Numbered from the stretch's first letter, positions 11,250 to 22,074 are shown. The stretch is DNA of 64,000 nucleotides from Dasypus novemcinctus (GCF_030445035.2 NC_080679.1:118269992-118333991), one strand, 5' to 3'. The notes: generated by a model not told the origin, from the sequence alone. A program made the numbers and translations.

Positions 11250-11760
11250 GCTCTGGCTATTAGGGAAATGCAAATCAAAGCTACAGTGAGATATCATTTC
11301 ACACCTATTAGAATGATCACTATTTTTAAAAAAACAGAAAACTGCAAGTGTTGGAAAGGATGTGACTAGATAGGAGCTCTTATTCATTGTTGGTGGGAAT
11401 GTCAAATGGTACAGCCACTGTGGAAGTCTGTCTGGCAGTTCCTAAAGAAATTAAATATAGATCTATCATGTGACCTAGCAATACCGCTACTAGGTACATA
11501 TACCCAGAAGACCTGAGCAGTGACATGAACAGACATCTGCACACCCATGTTTGCAGTGATATTATTCACAATTGCCATAGATGGAAACAGCCCAGGTGTC
11601 CATCAGCTGACAAATGTATAAACAAACTGTGGTATACACATGTGATGGAATATTATGCAGATGTAAGAAGAAATGAAGTTGTGAATCATATGATAACATA
11701 GGTGAATCTGGAGGACATTTTGATGACTGAAGAAAGCCAGGCACAAAAGGACAAATAAAA
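11250..11760 (+). pseudogene. L1 ORF2 C-terminal relic
   Basis: It begins with AIREMQIKATVRYHFTPIRM (near 11254-11313), the start of the distal part of ORF2. It continues through a CKCWKGC-type cysteine cluster and blocks corresponding to LIHCWWEC and GIYPEDL. The reading frame is broken near 11368 and later. The element then passes into 3' UTR sequence. Confidence 0.75.
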
Positions 11761-11945
11761 TATTGTATGATTTCATTATTATGAACTATTAATACATATA
11801 ATGAGAAAACTCATGGAGTTAATAGCTTGATTATAAGTCCCCAGAGAATAGAAAGTGGTTAGATCATGGAAAGCTGATGTTTAATCTGTGTTGAACTGGT
11901 ATAAGTTGTTTTTAAATATTTGGACATGAGTAGACATGGTGAAAG

Positions 11946-12323
11946 TTTTGCAGCAAAGCCAGGAGTTCTGAGTGGTAGAAAAACCCAAATGGCACTTGGA
12001 GAGGTGGAAGAACAGATTTATTACTTGTGGGTCTAGAGGAGAGTTAATCTCCAAATTCTGAGGCCTGTTTTTCAGTTTTCATAGGTTTATATAGGATTTT
12101 ATGTGGGACTAGTATGGCTGTTGCTCATTGGCTAACGTGTTCCTGTGTGAGATTTTGCAAGCAGGGTTACAGATGTAGAAGGCAGGTGCAAAGTCATGCG
12201 TTCACAGGCTGATTTACAGAAGCGGGAGCAGGAGTGGTTTGTGCTAGATTACAGAAACGGGGGTGGGGGCAAGAGTGGTTCATTTGATATTTCTTGCAAG
12301 ATTATGCTTTTTATTTCTTATCA
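11946..12323 (-). repeat. 3' LTR of the provirus
   Basis: This direct repeat matches 19577-19898. In viral sense it starts TGATAAGAAATAAAA and ends GCAAAA, where the other LTR ends CAACA. TATATAA is at 12093-12087 and the AATAAA signal at 12022-12017, so the R region would be short. It carries two segments, of about 17 and 43 bp, that the 5' LTR lacks. Confidence 0.9.
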
Positions 12324-12335
12324 GTTCCTCCCTTT
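12324..12335 (-). promoter_or_regulatory. Polypurine tract
   Basis: In viral sense the sequence is AAAGGGAGGAAC, directly upstream of the 3' LTR start. This is the expected place and composition for the primer of plus-strand DNA synthesis. It supports the LTR boundary at 12323. Confidence 0.8.
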
Positions 12336-12395
12336 AATAACCTTATATTTTTATAGGGTATTACTCGAGCTAAGGGGAAAAACAACTTAAGGTAG

Positions 12396-12766
12396 TGTAT
12401 TAGTAAGCCAAAGGGGTGCTGATGCAAAATACCAGAAGTTGGCTGGTTTTCATAAAGGGTATTTATTTGGGGTAGGAGCTTACAGATACCAGGCCATAAG
12501 CATAAATTACTTCCCTCACCAAAGTCTATTTGGAGCAAGATGGCTGCCATCGTCTGTGAGGGTTCAGGCTTCTTGGGTTCCTATATTCTTGGGGCTTGCT
12601 TTACTCTGGCCTCAAGATTCTTTCCTTCCTGAGGCTGGCTTCTCTTTCCTCTGCATGCTGACTTCCCAGGGCTCCAGTTAAAGTCTTCACCATTAAACTC
12701 CAAAATCAAAACTCCAACATTAAAAGCCCTCAAATCTGTTCTTCACCATGCCTTTTATCCTTTTAA
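12396..12766. mobile_element. TIR element, copy 2 (5' half only)
   Basis: It begins TGTATTAGTAAGCC, then AAAGGGGTGCTGATGCAAA and ATACCAGAAGTTGGCTGG, and keeps the TATTTATTTGGGGTAG block. Its similarity to 5440-6010 and 39666-40366 ends near 12766, where an L1 3' region begins. The second half is absent on the far side of that L1 (see findings). Confidence 0.6.
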
Positions 12767-15418
12767 TACCTCTTTCCCCCTCCCCTCAGGGCCCACAGTG
12801 ACAATCACTCTTCATTGCTTGAAGGGCCATGTTCAGAGATACTTGCAACAATGTTGAGGGCTTGATATGCTTGACTGCCCTAATGCATTGGGAACATCTC
12901 TTGAGAGATACAATTCCCTCTATTTGAGAACATCAGTCCTCCCCAGGACGTGGGTATACCTTCACTCTCATTGTACAGGTTTCCATCCAATGATATAACC
13001 CACTATGACAAAATGAGCACTTCCACACTCCCTAGAAGCCTGCCCTGTATCAGATTCTTCCCTTTAAGCATCTTAAACAGGTTGAATAGGTGGAATCAGT
13101 GTAACTGTGGGGCAATGGAAGTATTCCACAAGATTATGCAAGGATGGATATAGGACATGTTAAATTACACCAAAAAATGTATAGGGGCCTATAGGCTGAA
13201 ATGTAAATCATAATGTAAAACATAAGATAACTAAAAATTTAGAAAATTGTATAGTCTAAAATATAAACCACAATGTAAACCCAAGTGTAACCTTGTTTGA
13301 AAGCTATTGTCTCAATATCTGTACATTGGTTGCAGTAAATATAGTATGAACATGTAAAAAGATTATTGCTGGGGAAGGGACAAAGTGTCTGATGGTGAAT
13401 ATGTGCAAGTACCATATATTGTATATACGAATTACTGTGGTCTAAAACTTTTGTGAAGACAAGCTTAATAATTAGAAAAAGAAGAAAAAGAAAAAGAAAG
13501 GATGTAGACCCTGAGGAAGAGATGGAAGAAGTTGCCTTGCCAATGTGCATACAGGGCAACACTTATTGCAGTGATAGAAGGCAAAACATCAAAAACAAAG
13601 CTTTTTAATTTTTTAATTTTTTGATATCCCAATTTATTTTTACTTTAATTTTTCTAAATTAGTATGTATTCTATATCTAACCTCTAAACCCATCACAATA
13701 TTCCATTTTACTATTAATGGAACCTGGCAATATTTTGGGCTTCATTTTCAGAGAGGTTTTGAACCACAGAGGGGTTCAGTGGTGGCGGGGGAGGAATACT
13801 GGTGCAGGGTGTTATTGGTGGGGGGGCGCATGGTTGGGAGGGAGTTCTCCAGGTCATATATGTGGGGTGCATAAAAATATTTGGATATTTTCATAGTGGT
13901 TACAGCTGGGAACGACGGCTGAGGGAGTGCTAAGTTCCTGGCCGGGGGAGCTCTGTCCCATTCCCTAATGGAACAATAACAATCCTCCAAGTGCAATGGC
14001 TAAGACCAATAAGGAAGGATGGTCCAACAATGAGCCCTTGAGGCTAATGACTATGCTTGCAGGCCTGTGTGCCTGAAATAAGAACTAGGCTAAGAGCTGC
14101 AGGGTGCTAGAAGTTACCTCCTGAGAGCCTCCATGTTGCTCAAATGTGGCCAGTCTCAAAGCCAAACTCAGCATGTAAATGCATTGCCTTCCCCCAGCAT
14201 GGAACATGACTCCCAGGGATGAGCCTCCCTGGCACTGAGGGATTACTACCAAGTACCACCTGATGATGTGGCTGAGAACAACCTTGAATAAAAGAATCAA
14301 CTCAGACCAGCAGAATATCTCAACCTACATGTAATATCAGGAGTTAAAAATGCTTTTTGATCCTGAATAAAAGGGGGAAATGGAAAGGACAAATGAGTTT
14401 ATATGGCTGTGAGTCTCCAAAAAAGAGCCAGGAGGTCATCAGAGGAGTCACCCTTATGCACACCTCAGCAGAGTCCCAGAGACAGCTAAAGTAGATACAA
14501 CCCCAGGTATTGGTTCTTGTGAGGGCTACAGAGACCTCCAGGTTCTATGGTCATGGCAGATGGAGTTCAGTGCCATCTCAGTTGGCCCTACTTTGGAGTT
14601 TGTGTTTCTGTATGATGGAGCTGGACTCAGATGGGATCTTTGTCCACAAGCCTCTCCTGTTACTTTTACCGGAACTGTAGTTGGTGCTGGGGTTTAATGT
14701 ATACCCAGGGGACCTGAATCTCTGGACTGAGCATGTGATAGCCAGGCCCTGAGCCTCAACAGACTTGCAACTCCTACACTCTGGTTTATTGGACTTACCC
14801 CACTGATCTAATATGGAGGTGAAGAAGGTCAACCACCACACCAGGGAGCCAAGAGTGCCTACAACTGCACACAGGAGAATTGCATCCAACATCCAAGTGG
14901 AATTGAAGCACCCTCTCGATACAGAGGTGGAGTGGATATAACTATCCAGGGTCCACAGAATGGAGAAATAGAGTATAGATTAGAGAAGACTTACTGATAG
15001 TCTATTCTTGAACTAATGTGATTAGTAATGGAAGTAAATGTAGCACTGAGATGGAAAAAAAATGGCCATGGTAGCTGCTGAGGGTGGGAATGAGAAGAGA
15101 TGTGATGTGGGGGCATTTTCAGGACTTGGAGTTGTCCTGGGTGGTGCTGCAGAGACAGTTACTGGACATTGTATGTCCTCCCATGGCCCACTGGGAGGAC
15201 TGGGGGAGAGTGTAAACTGTAATGTGGACCATTGACCATGTAGTGCAGCAGTGCTCAGAGATGTATACACCAAGTGCAATGAATGTCTCGTGATGATGGA
15301 GGAAGTTGTGGTTATGGGAGGAGTGGGGTGAGGGGGGTGGGGAGGTATACGGGGACCTCATATTTTTTTAATGTAACATTAAAATAAATTAATTAATTAA
15401 TTTTTAAAAAAAGATTAG
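12767..15418 (+). mobile_element. L1 3' region (long 3' UTR), inserted in the provirus
   Basis: From about 13880 to 15400 it aligns block for block with 27917-29691. Examples are CTCCATGTTGCTCAAATGTG, CCCCCAGCATGGAACATGAC, ACAACCCCAGGTATTGG, and the end with TGGGAGGAGTGGGG and TTTTAATGTAACAT. The part 12790-13600 extends further upstream in the same L1 family. The A-rich tail is 15380-15418. An 11-bp repeat, TATCCTTTTAA, flanks it at 12756-12766 and 15419-15429. No coding potential is visible. Confidence 0.7.
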
Positions 15419-15629
15419 TATCCTTTTAACTACATTCCAGTCTCTGGGAGGGGTAGTTGCTAGTTCAGTTCTAAACAGTAAGCTAAGCAGTTTGAAAAGG
15501 AGCAGGAACTACAGGGAGCAAGAGTCCATCTAGTTAGGTGATGGTGATTTTCGGTGGCATGGGGCAATTTGGATTTTCAAGGAACAGTCAGGTATAGGGC
15601 AAGTTATCCAGTCCTCTTGTTTTTCATTG

Positions 15630-16745
15630 GAGTGTGCTTTTTAACTCTAGTATGATGAATCCAAGGATCAATACCTGAAACTTTGAGAGCAGTGGGGATT
15701 ACAAGGATAACAATATGTGGGCCAATGCAGGTGGGCTGGAGAGGTTTTATTTTTTTCCGTTTTTTTTACCTAAACCAGGTTTCCAGGTAAGTGTGTGTGT
15801 ACTGGGTGGCTTAATGGGATGGGATCCTGAGACAGGACAGTTTTGTGTATTTGGGCTAGGGTTTTTTTAACTGCTGGAACTTTGGCCAGTTTTCCCAGGA
15901 GTCTGAGATTTCCTTTGAAGGTTTGAATAATTGGGGATGTTCATTTAAACAGAATTTTAAAAGGTGAATAGCCTGAGGGTCTGAGGGTGCATTTGACTCT
16001 CAGGAGGCTAACGGGAGCAGAGTTACCCACGGGAGGCCAGTTTCTTGCCAGGACTTGGCTAAGGTGATTCTGAGGGTTTGATTTATGTGTTTCACTTTCC
16101 CTGAGCTCTGGTGCCTATATAATGTGTGGAGCTTTTACTTAATTCCTAACATTTTCGCTGGCTCTTGGACGATGGCTACTATGAAAGCCAGGCCATTGTC
16201 GCTGCCTTTGGATAAGGGTATCCTGAGCTGGGGAACTATTTCTCGGAGCAAAGCTTTAGTTACTTTTCTTGCTTTTTCAGTGTGGGTGGAAAAGGCTTTG
16301 ACCTAACGCGAGAAGGTGCATATTATTACTAATATGAACCTATACCCTCCACTTGATTTTCTTTCTGTAAAGTCCATTGTTAAGCTTTCAAAAGGGCAGT
16401 TTCTGTGTGTTGGACGCCAGCTGGGGCCTGGGGACCTTGGAAGAGGTTGTTTTTAGCACAGCTTTGGCATCGGCTGCGGCTGCTAACGGTGGTACAGAGC
16501 GAGGTCATCCGCGCAATGTAGTAATCTTTTAAAGCAGTTTTGCTTTCTTTTTCCAGGTGGGTGAGCTGGTGGCATTGGTGAACAAGGGTGTAGGTGGCCC
16601 CCTCTGGGATGAAGACTTGGCTCTCTGGGAGCAGCCAGTTTCCCTCTCGGGTCTGGTGCTTTTCTTTTCTCTTTGCCCACTCCTGTTTCTTCTGGGTGTA
16701 GTTTAGTTTTTTACAGTGTTGCCCTAGAAGAGACAGGTGAGGCAC
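15630..16745 (-). pseudogene. Retroviral integrase relic (pol 3' part)
   Basis: In viral order it has a zinc-binding HHCC region with HQCHQLTH and RCQSCAKNN (about 16580-16450). The catalytic core follows, with DFTE near 16378-16366 carrying the first Asp and GSDNGLAF near 16206-16183 carrying the second. The C-terminal block LPGNL and the ALKV-like segment lie near 15800-15640. In the third catalytic block the family has Glu, but this copy reads SSGKVKHINQT, so that Glu is Lys. Stops occur within the core. It is not functional. Confidence 0.8.
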
Positions 16746-16799
16746 CGGCGGCAGGGCCTGCAGTTTGAGGGCTTTTTGGCTGCCTGTTGAGCTGATTTA

Positions 16800-17535
16800 T
16801 CGGGTAGTGTATTTTTTCAGTAACTTCATCCGTTTTCTTCTGATGTCCTTGACAGTGTATGACGGAGACCCAGCTTGGCTTCCAGCCTGCCTCCAGTAGT
16901 TGAAGGATCTCTTCTTCATTTTTGTTTTCTTTTCCCCCTGCAGTTAGGAGTCCTCTCTCCTTATAAATTGCTCCATGGATATGTACAGTAGCGAATGCAT
17001 ACTTAGAGTCAGTGTAAATGCTTCCCGTTTGCCCGGAGGCCAGTTGTAGGGTTCGAAGTAGTACCCAGAGTTCTGCTCACTGTGCAGACCACCCTTTAGG
17101 TAGGGGAGCTGCTTGCACTCCTTGTTTAGCTGTGGTGGCTGCATATTCAGCGAGCCTCTTTCCTTCTCTGATAAAACTGCTCTGATAAAACTGTCTGTCA
17201 ATAGGGTTTGATCTGGGCAAGGAAGGGGCATGTTCTGGAGGTCGGGGTGACTGGCATACACTTCTTCTGCTTCGCTAGCCAGCAAGGGGTTATCTGTGTA
17301 CTGAAGAAGAGTGCAACTTAACTTTTCCCATGGGTAGGAAGCCAGATCCACCACCAGGGCTTCTCCAAAAAGGGTAGGGGGGGTTTTTGAAGCCCTGCGG
17401 GAGTTGAGTTCAAGTTAATTGAGACTTTCTTTTGTTGAGTCCTGGGATTTTCCTATTCAAAAGCAAATAGAGACTGGCTTTGGAGAGCTACCCGCAGGCA
17501 GAAAAAAATGTCCTTTAATTCAGACAAGTAAACCA
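16800..17535 (-). pseudogene. Reverse transcriptase / RNase H relic, internally deleted
   Basis: RT palm fragments are seen as FFCLRVALQSQSLFAFE (about 17527-17456) and TQLPQGFKN. The catalytic YxDD position reads YTDN at 17300-17289, so one of the two Asp residues is lost. Soon after, the sequence jumps to the RNase H region, with YTDSKYAFATVHIHG (about 17017-16973) followed by KERGLLT. Compared with murine-type pol, the RT thumb and connection, some 270 residues, are missing. Frame breaks are frequent. Confidence 0.75.
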
Positions 17536-17689
17536 GGAAGCCCCAGGAGGTAATTGCCGCATTAAGGTGTATGGGTTAGGGACCATGAGGGGTTGGGGGG
17601 GGGGAGGGATTGTTAGGCTTTTTTTAACGGCAGCAGCAGAGTGTTGCAGGGCAAAGTATTCCCCCCTTTTTTGGGGTGGCCTTTCTCAG

Positions 17690-18145
17690 TTGGTCAGGTC
17701 TGGATTCCTTAAGGCTGCTGCTAACAGGCAGACCTGCTGTTTCATTCACTTTTTTGCTTCCTTCTCAGCAGTTTTGTCCCGACTGATGAATACTGTGTTT
17801 GCAACTTTGAGGAGCTGGGAGGTGTTTATCTCTGCGAACCCGTTTAGCTTCTGAAGTTTCTGTTTGATGTATGGCACCGCCTGGGTGATGAAAGCTGTGT
17901 TGACCCTGGGGTTTCTGGGTTGAAGGGGGTGTAGATCCTGAAGGTCACGCAGAGTTGTTTATAAAATCTCCTGGGGATTTTTCAGGTTTTTGGGTGATGG
18001 AGGCTGTTTTGAACATGTTTGTGGGCCACCTTGCTCCTTCCTATACCCCTCTGAGGAGGGCTTTTCAATACCGTTGAAGGGCAGCCCGTCCCTGATCTGT
18101 GTTAAAGTCCCAGGCCGACTCCAAGACACCTGCAGGGGCCTCCTC
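17690..18145 (-). pseudogene. gag capsid C-terminal relic
   Basis: In shifting frames the block order of gammaretroviral capsid C-terminus can be followed: a YTPF/LHPLQP-like segment, then PYIKQKLQKLNGF near 17860, then ANTVFISRDKTAEKEAKK (about 17800-17745). A nucleocapsid zinc knuckle and a protease are not found downstream, so the gag-pro junction has been lost. Confidence 0.6.
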
Positions 18146-18960
18146 TCACAACCACTTTCTGACTTCTGTGAGGACCCGGCATCTCGCCTCCGTACTGAAC
18201 AGGGTTAGGAGGAGTTGGCCGCAATCATCCCAGGTGGGGCGGTGGGTTTGGAAAATGGTCTCCATGAGGTTGATAAGAGCCTGAGGCTTTTCTGAATATG
18301 AAGGGGTAAGTTTCTTCCAGTTCAAGAGATCTGTGGTTGTGAAAGGCTGATAAAACAGGATTGGCCTTCTGGGTTGGACAGTCTCGTCTGCACCCATCTG
18401 GGCTGGACTCTGTGTTTCATGGAGAGGCATCTGGAGTGCAGGCTGCACTGACTGAAGTCTTCTCGCCAAAGGGGTCTCAGGATTCCCCTTGGGGGGGGGG
18501 GGTTGGGCCTGGGGAGACTGAAGGTGGAGGAGTCTCTGAGAGATCTGCTCGTGGAGACTCCAGGGCAGGGAGGTGCCCTGAAGTGGCTGGAACATACAGT
18601 GGGGGTAAAGTGTCCTCCTCTGGAAGTCCTTGTAGAATAATAGGGACCTACTCTGACCTTTCTTTCCAACACAGAATCGGACCCAAGGGGGCAGGGTTTG
18701 GGCGATTTCTAACCAGGAATCAATGTAGGGAAACTGATCAGGGTGGCCGGGGGTCCCAGTGACTACATGCCAAACTGCACGAACCTTGCTTGTATCTAGG
18801 GTTCCTTCTGAGGGCCAGTCTACACCAAATGTGGGCCACTCCAACTCACACAAGGTTCAGAGAGTTCCGGGGGACATACAGACACCATAATCCCCAGAAA
18901 AGCCTTTCTTGAAGTTTTAGAACATACAATCTAAGATGGTGAATTTGGATTGTGATGATC
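18146..18960 (-). pseudogene. gag matrix, p12-like and capsid N-terminal relic
   Basis: An open frame at 18853-18146 reads through matrix (ELEWPTFGVDWPSEGT and GHPDQFPYIDSWL), a proline-rich p12-like stretch, and the start of capsid (TTTDLLNWKKLTPSYSEKPQ and THRPTWDDCGQLLLTLF). The matrix N-terminus continues upstream in another frame to about 18960. These blocks are diagnostic of gammaretroviral Gag. The family function is particle assembly at the plasma membrane. The copy is frameshifted on both sides and inert. Confidence 0.85.
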
Positions 18961-19556
18961 CCACCCCTGAACCCATGTCGCAGGACAAACAAAGGAGGGG
19001 AGCCTCTCACAAGGCCACTCAGATGCCCACCTGTCTGCATCTCTCGTGAGAACTTAGGCTCTTCTTAGCTAAGGCATCTGTGTAGAGTCTGGGTTAGCCG
19101 TTATGCCATATGATGTAGCTACGGAGTGCAGGTTGGGGCCCACTTGGACTCCGTAGCGCAGGCCGTGGAGCCATAAACTGGATCAGCAGAGGCAAGCCTC
19201 TGCAGTCCCATGCATTCGCCCCATCACTCAGAGGTTACACAGTCCCACCCAAGGGACTAGCCTGTCCTGAAATCTCAACTCTTGAGATTTTGGGAGGTGA
19301 TCAGCCTCCCCTTCAGTCTGAAGACGGGCCTGACTATGACTCAGAACCCCAGGGCCTTACCTTCCTGGCGTCTTCTGATGTTGTTCAGTCCACCTCTCCA
19401 TTGAGTCGGAGGGGGTGGAAGACACGGCCCACAGAGATCCTTCCCCCAAGGGAGGCCCTGTTAAGAGGACAGGTGGCGCTGCCTCATTCGTGTGGAGATC
19501 TCTGCCGGCCGCACCCACCGGTGCCAAACTGGAGGCTCTGGCCAGCACAGTTGGGT
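18961..19556 (-). other. Proviral leader, non-coding
   Basis: This is the region between the primer-binding site and gag in viral sense. It should hold packaging signals, but I see no diagnostic motif. The short open frames on both strands here are not conserved with any family I recognise. Confidence 0.5.
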
Positions 19557-19574
19557 TTCCTGGCCAGGGATCCA
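19557..19574 (-). promoter_or_regulatory. Candidate primer-binding site
   Basis: In viral sense, two bases after the 5' LTR end, comes TGGATCCCTGGCCAGGAA. The TGG start and the position fit a tRNA primer-binding site. I could not match it to a specific tRNA. Confidence 0.5.
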
Positions 19575-19576
19575 AA

Positions 19577-19898
19577 TGTTGCAGCAAAGCCAGGAGTTCT
19601 GAGTGGCAGAAAAACCCAAATGGCACTCGGAGAGGCGGAGGAACAGATCTATTACACACGGGCCCAGAGAAGAGTTAATCTCCAAATTCTGAGCCCTGTT
19701 TCTCAGTTTTCATCGGTTTATATAGGATTTTATGTGGGACTAGTATGGCTAATGTGCTGCCAGGCAAAATTTTGCAAGCAGAATTACGGAAGCAGAAGGC
19801 AGGTGCAAGGTCATGTTTTTGCAGGCTGATTTACAGAAGCAGGAGCAGGAGTGGTTTGTTTGATATTTTTTGCAAGGCTATGCTTTTATTTCTTAACA
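19577..19898 (-). repeat. 5' LTR of the provirus
   Basis: In viral sense it runs from TGTTAAGAAATAAAAGC to GCTTTGCTGCAACA, with TG and CA ends. TATATAA is at 19724-19718. The poly(A) signal position reads AATAGA rather than AATAAA. It is 322 bp, shorter than the other LTR because of two deletions or insertions between them. Confidence 0.9.
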
Positions 19899-19902
19899 AA
19901 AG

Positions 19903-20150
19903 CACATCAAAGGGTTTGTAATTAGTAGCACTAACATGTAGGTATGATAGTGGTTTGCTTTTGCTGTTTTTTTTTCTTTTTTGAAGTAATGAAAATGCTC
20001 TAATATTGATTGAAGTGGTGAATGTATAGCTTTGTAGTTATACCAAATGCCACTGATTGTACATGTTAGATAAATTACATTGTTTATGTATATTCATATA
20101 TGAATGATATACTTTAATACATTTTCTTAATTAAATGAAAAAAGAAAACT
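19903..20150 (+). mobile_element. L1 3' UTR, continuation of the element at 8190
   Basis: The L1 3' end resumes immediately after the proviral target duplication. A GAAGTAATGAAAATGCTC block and GTGATTG-like phrases match the L1 3' end at 25600-25790. It ends in an A-rich tail near 20135-20150. Confidence 0.65.
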
Positions 20151-20635
20151 TTATCTTGCACACTCAATAGCTATTGCCAGGAAGTCAATAACTGGTACAT
20201 AAAACCAAAAAATCAATAAATAACTATATACACTGGCTATTTAGGGATTTGGAGGCAAGCACCCAAACAATCAGCTAAGAGCAGAAATCACCACATTTTT
20301 CTCTCATTTCTCTTCACTGCGTGATTCTCTGCTAGGCTTGCCTTTCCCTGCAGATACCAAAGTTTTTCTGAAGTGTCCTCAACTATGAAATATGAGAAAT
20401 TTTGAAGGGCTTATTCATATTAAAGTACAGATGACTAATAGTAATTTAATGTTCTTTAAGGATATAATTTAATGCATCTTTAAGGATGGTTAATACAATT
20501 CCCCAATCAAAAGAAGTTAGGTATAAAATAACTTCATCTTCATATAGCATAATAAAAAATAGAGTCTAAAATTAATAAATAAAAAATTGCAATATAAATT
20601 GTAACAAACAAAAGAAAAAGCTAAGAGAGTTATAA
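20151..20635. other. Unassigned interval
   Basis: AT-rich sequence without a recognisable gene or repeat. Confidence 0.35.
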
Positions 20636-20639
20636 GCAA

Positions 20640-21195
20640 AAATGGTGTGGCAAGTCCTCAAAAACTTAAATGGAGAATTACCATATGACCCACCAATTCT
20701 GTTCCTGGGCATATCCAAAAAAAAATAAGTACTTGAAAAAATACCTGTATACTTATGTTCATAGTAGCATCATTCACAGTAGGCAAAAGGTGAAAACAAG
20801 TCAAGTGTCCATCAACAGGTGAATGGATAAACAAATTTTGGTTATACATGCAATGGAATATTATTTAGCCATCAAAAACTGAGGTGCTGATACATGCTAC
20901 AATGTGGATAAATCCCAAAAAATAAGTTAAAGAAGCCAAAGTCAACTGGTCACATAGTATATGATTCCATTTATGTGAACTATCTAGAACAGGTAAATCC
21001 ATACGGAAAAATGTAGATTGGTGGATGCGAGGGGCTGAGGGAAGAGAAAATGGGAAGAAACTGCTTGGTGTGTTTGGGTTTTATTTTGGAGTGATGGAAA
21101 TGTTTTGGAACTAGATAGCAGTGGTGTTTGCATAATATTGTGAATGTACTGAAGGCCACTGAATTTTTAACTTTAAAATGGTTAAAAAAAAGTTA
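20640..21195 (+). mobile_element. L1 3' end (ORF2 C-terminus and 3' UTR)
   Basis: The ORF2 C-terminal blocks are visible as TTACCATATGACCCACCAAT, a GTGTCCATCAACAGGTGAAT block and AATGGAATATTATTTAGCC. The 3' UTR follows, with TTTGGAGTGATGGAAATG. Frames are broken. Confidence 0.75.
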
Positions 21196-22072
21196 AAAGC
21201 AGAAAGTGAGTAGTGAGGTAGAAGGTAGAGTATTATTTTTCTTCAGAAAGAGATTATTTCCATGCTATCTATATCTTACAGTATTTTGCTATTTCTGCTA
21301 CCATTTAAAAAGTGTTACATATCTGTATTAATTTGGTCTTAAAAAAGGAGTTTCTTTGGAAAGTAACTCTTCTATAGTACTACCATCAGATGTTTCCGTT
21401 GCTTCCATTTTATCTTACCCACATCCAGACTCTACTTTCTATCAATGATCTTTACAAATAGCATCAAAAGAGCATTTATAAAGCTGAAGCCTTACTTTTA
21501 TGTAGCATTGTGCCTTGTTTCTCTTTCAGGACCCAGAGCTTGCCCTCTAGGAGAGAAGTTGAAAACCCTTGTGTACCAGAGAGTCCAAATATCTGCCAGG
21601 TTCCTGGTTCTCTCTGAGTAGCCTGACCACAGCGGGGCCTGCCTGGCTTTGGTCATGTGACCAAAGCTGACCTGCAGCACAACTGGTTCCCCGACTGAAG
21701 GCGAATATTTAAGTATTTCCAGGCTGAGTGGCCTTGCCCAGGAAATCAATGCGCGGGGGTGCACTCTGTATTGTAAGGAGAGTAAAGAGCCCAAATAGAT
21801 TTTCTATTAGGAAGAAGTGAATTGCAGAAGGAAGAGAAACTGGAGGAGGTGGGAATTTCAAGAGAATGGTTGAAGCAGAGGCATATAAAAGGGAGATGCC
21901 TAAGGAGAGAAAAGTAGATTTTCGATTATCAGTCATAGGACTAGGAGCAGCAGGGTCTGCTTCTGAGAAGGCAACAAGGTTTCTGGGCAACATGATTATT
22001 GTTGAATACTGAATGACGTTAGGGTTTGTTCTGGTGTGTGTTTTTTTGATGAAATAGACTTTCTTTCTTTTT
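21196..22072. other. Unassigned interval
   Basis: Frames of 98 and 129 codons occur on the minus strand but resemble nothing I know, and no splice or promoter context supports them. I see no gene. Confidence 0.35.
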
Positions 22073-22074
22073 TC

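Larger units (their letters stand above)
8190..11945 (+). mobile_element. L1 LINE, internally deleted (outer frame of the stack)
   Basis: This long L1 keeps a GC-rich 5' UTR-like part (8190-9230), an ORF1 relic (9640-10520), an ORF2 endonuclease relic (10640-11240) and the ORF2 C-terminal end (11250-11760) plus part of the 3' UTR. The reverse-transcriptase segment between the endonuclease and the C-terminus is missing. SINEs interrupt it at 9245-9623 and 9991-10373. The provirus at 11946-19898 splits its 3' UTR, and the element resumes at 19903-20150. Confidence 0.75.
11946..19898 (-). mobile_element. Gammaretrovirus-like endogenous provirus (ERV1 type), defective
   Basis: The provirus lies on the minus strand. 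Its 5' LTR is at 19577-19898 and its 3' LTR at 11946-12323. The 4-bp duplication AAAG flanks it at 11942-11945 and 19899-19902, which suits gammaretroviral integrases. In viral order it contains a primer-binding-site candidate, leader, gag (matrix, p12-like, capsid), a short RT remnant, RNase H, integrase, then a polypurine tract. Protease, most of RT and all env are missing. A TIR-element piece and an L1 3' region lie between integrase and the 3' LTR. It sits inside the L1 3' UTR. The LTRs differ at roughly one position in eight plus two larger indels, so the integration is old. Confidence 0.9.

Noticed and set aside
18361-18762. Plus-strand open frame of 133 codons
   Set aside because: It is antisense to the gag relic and has no independent support.
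18146-18853. An intact, possibly domesticated gag gene
   Set aside because: The 235-codon frame is only part of Gag. It is frameshifted at its matrix end and again inside capsid, and nothing suggests host use.
19290-19829. Plus-strand open frame of 179 codons
   Set aside because: It crosses the proviral leader, the primer-binding-site region and the LTR in antisense, so it is a chance frame.
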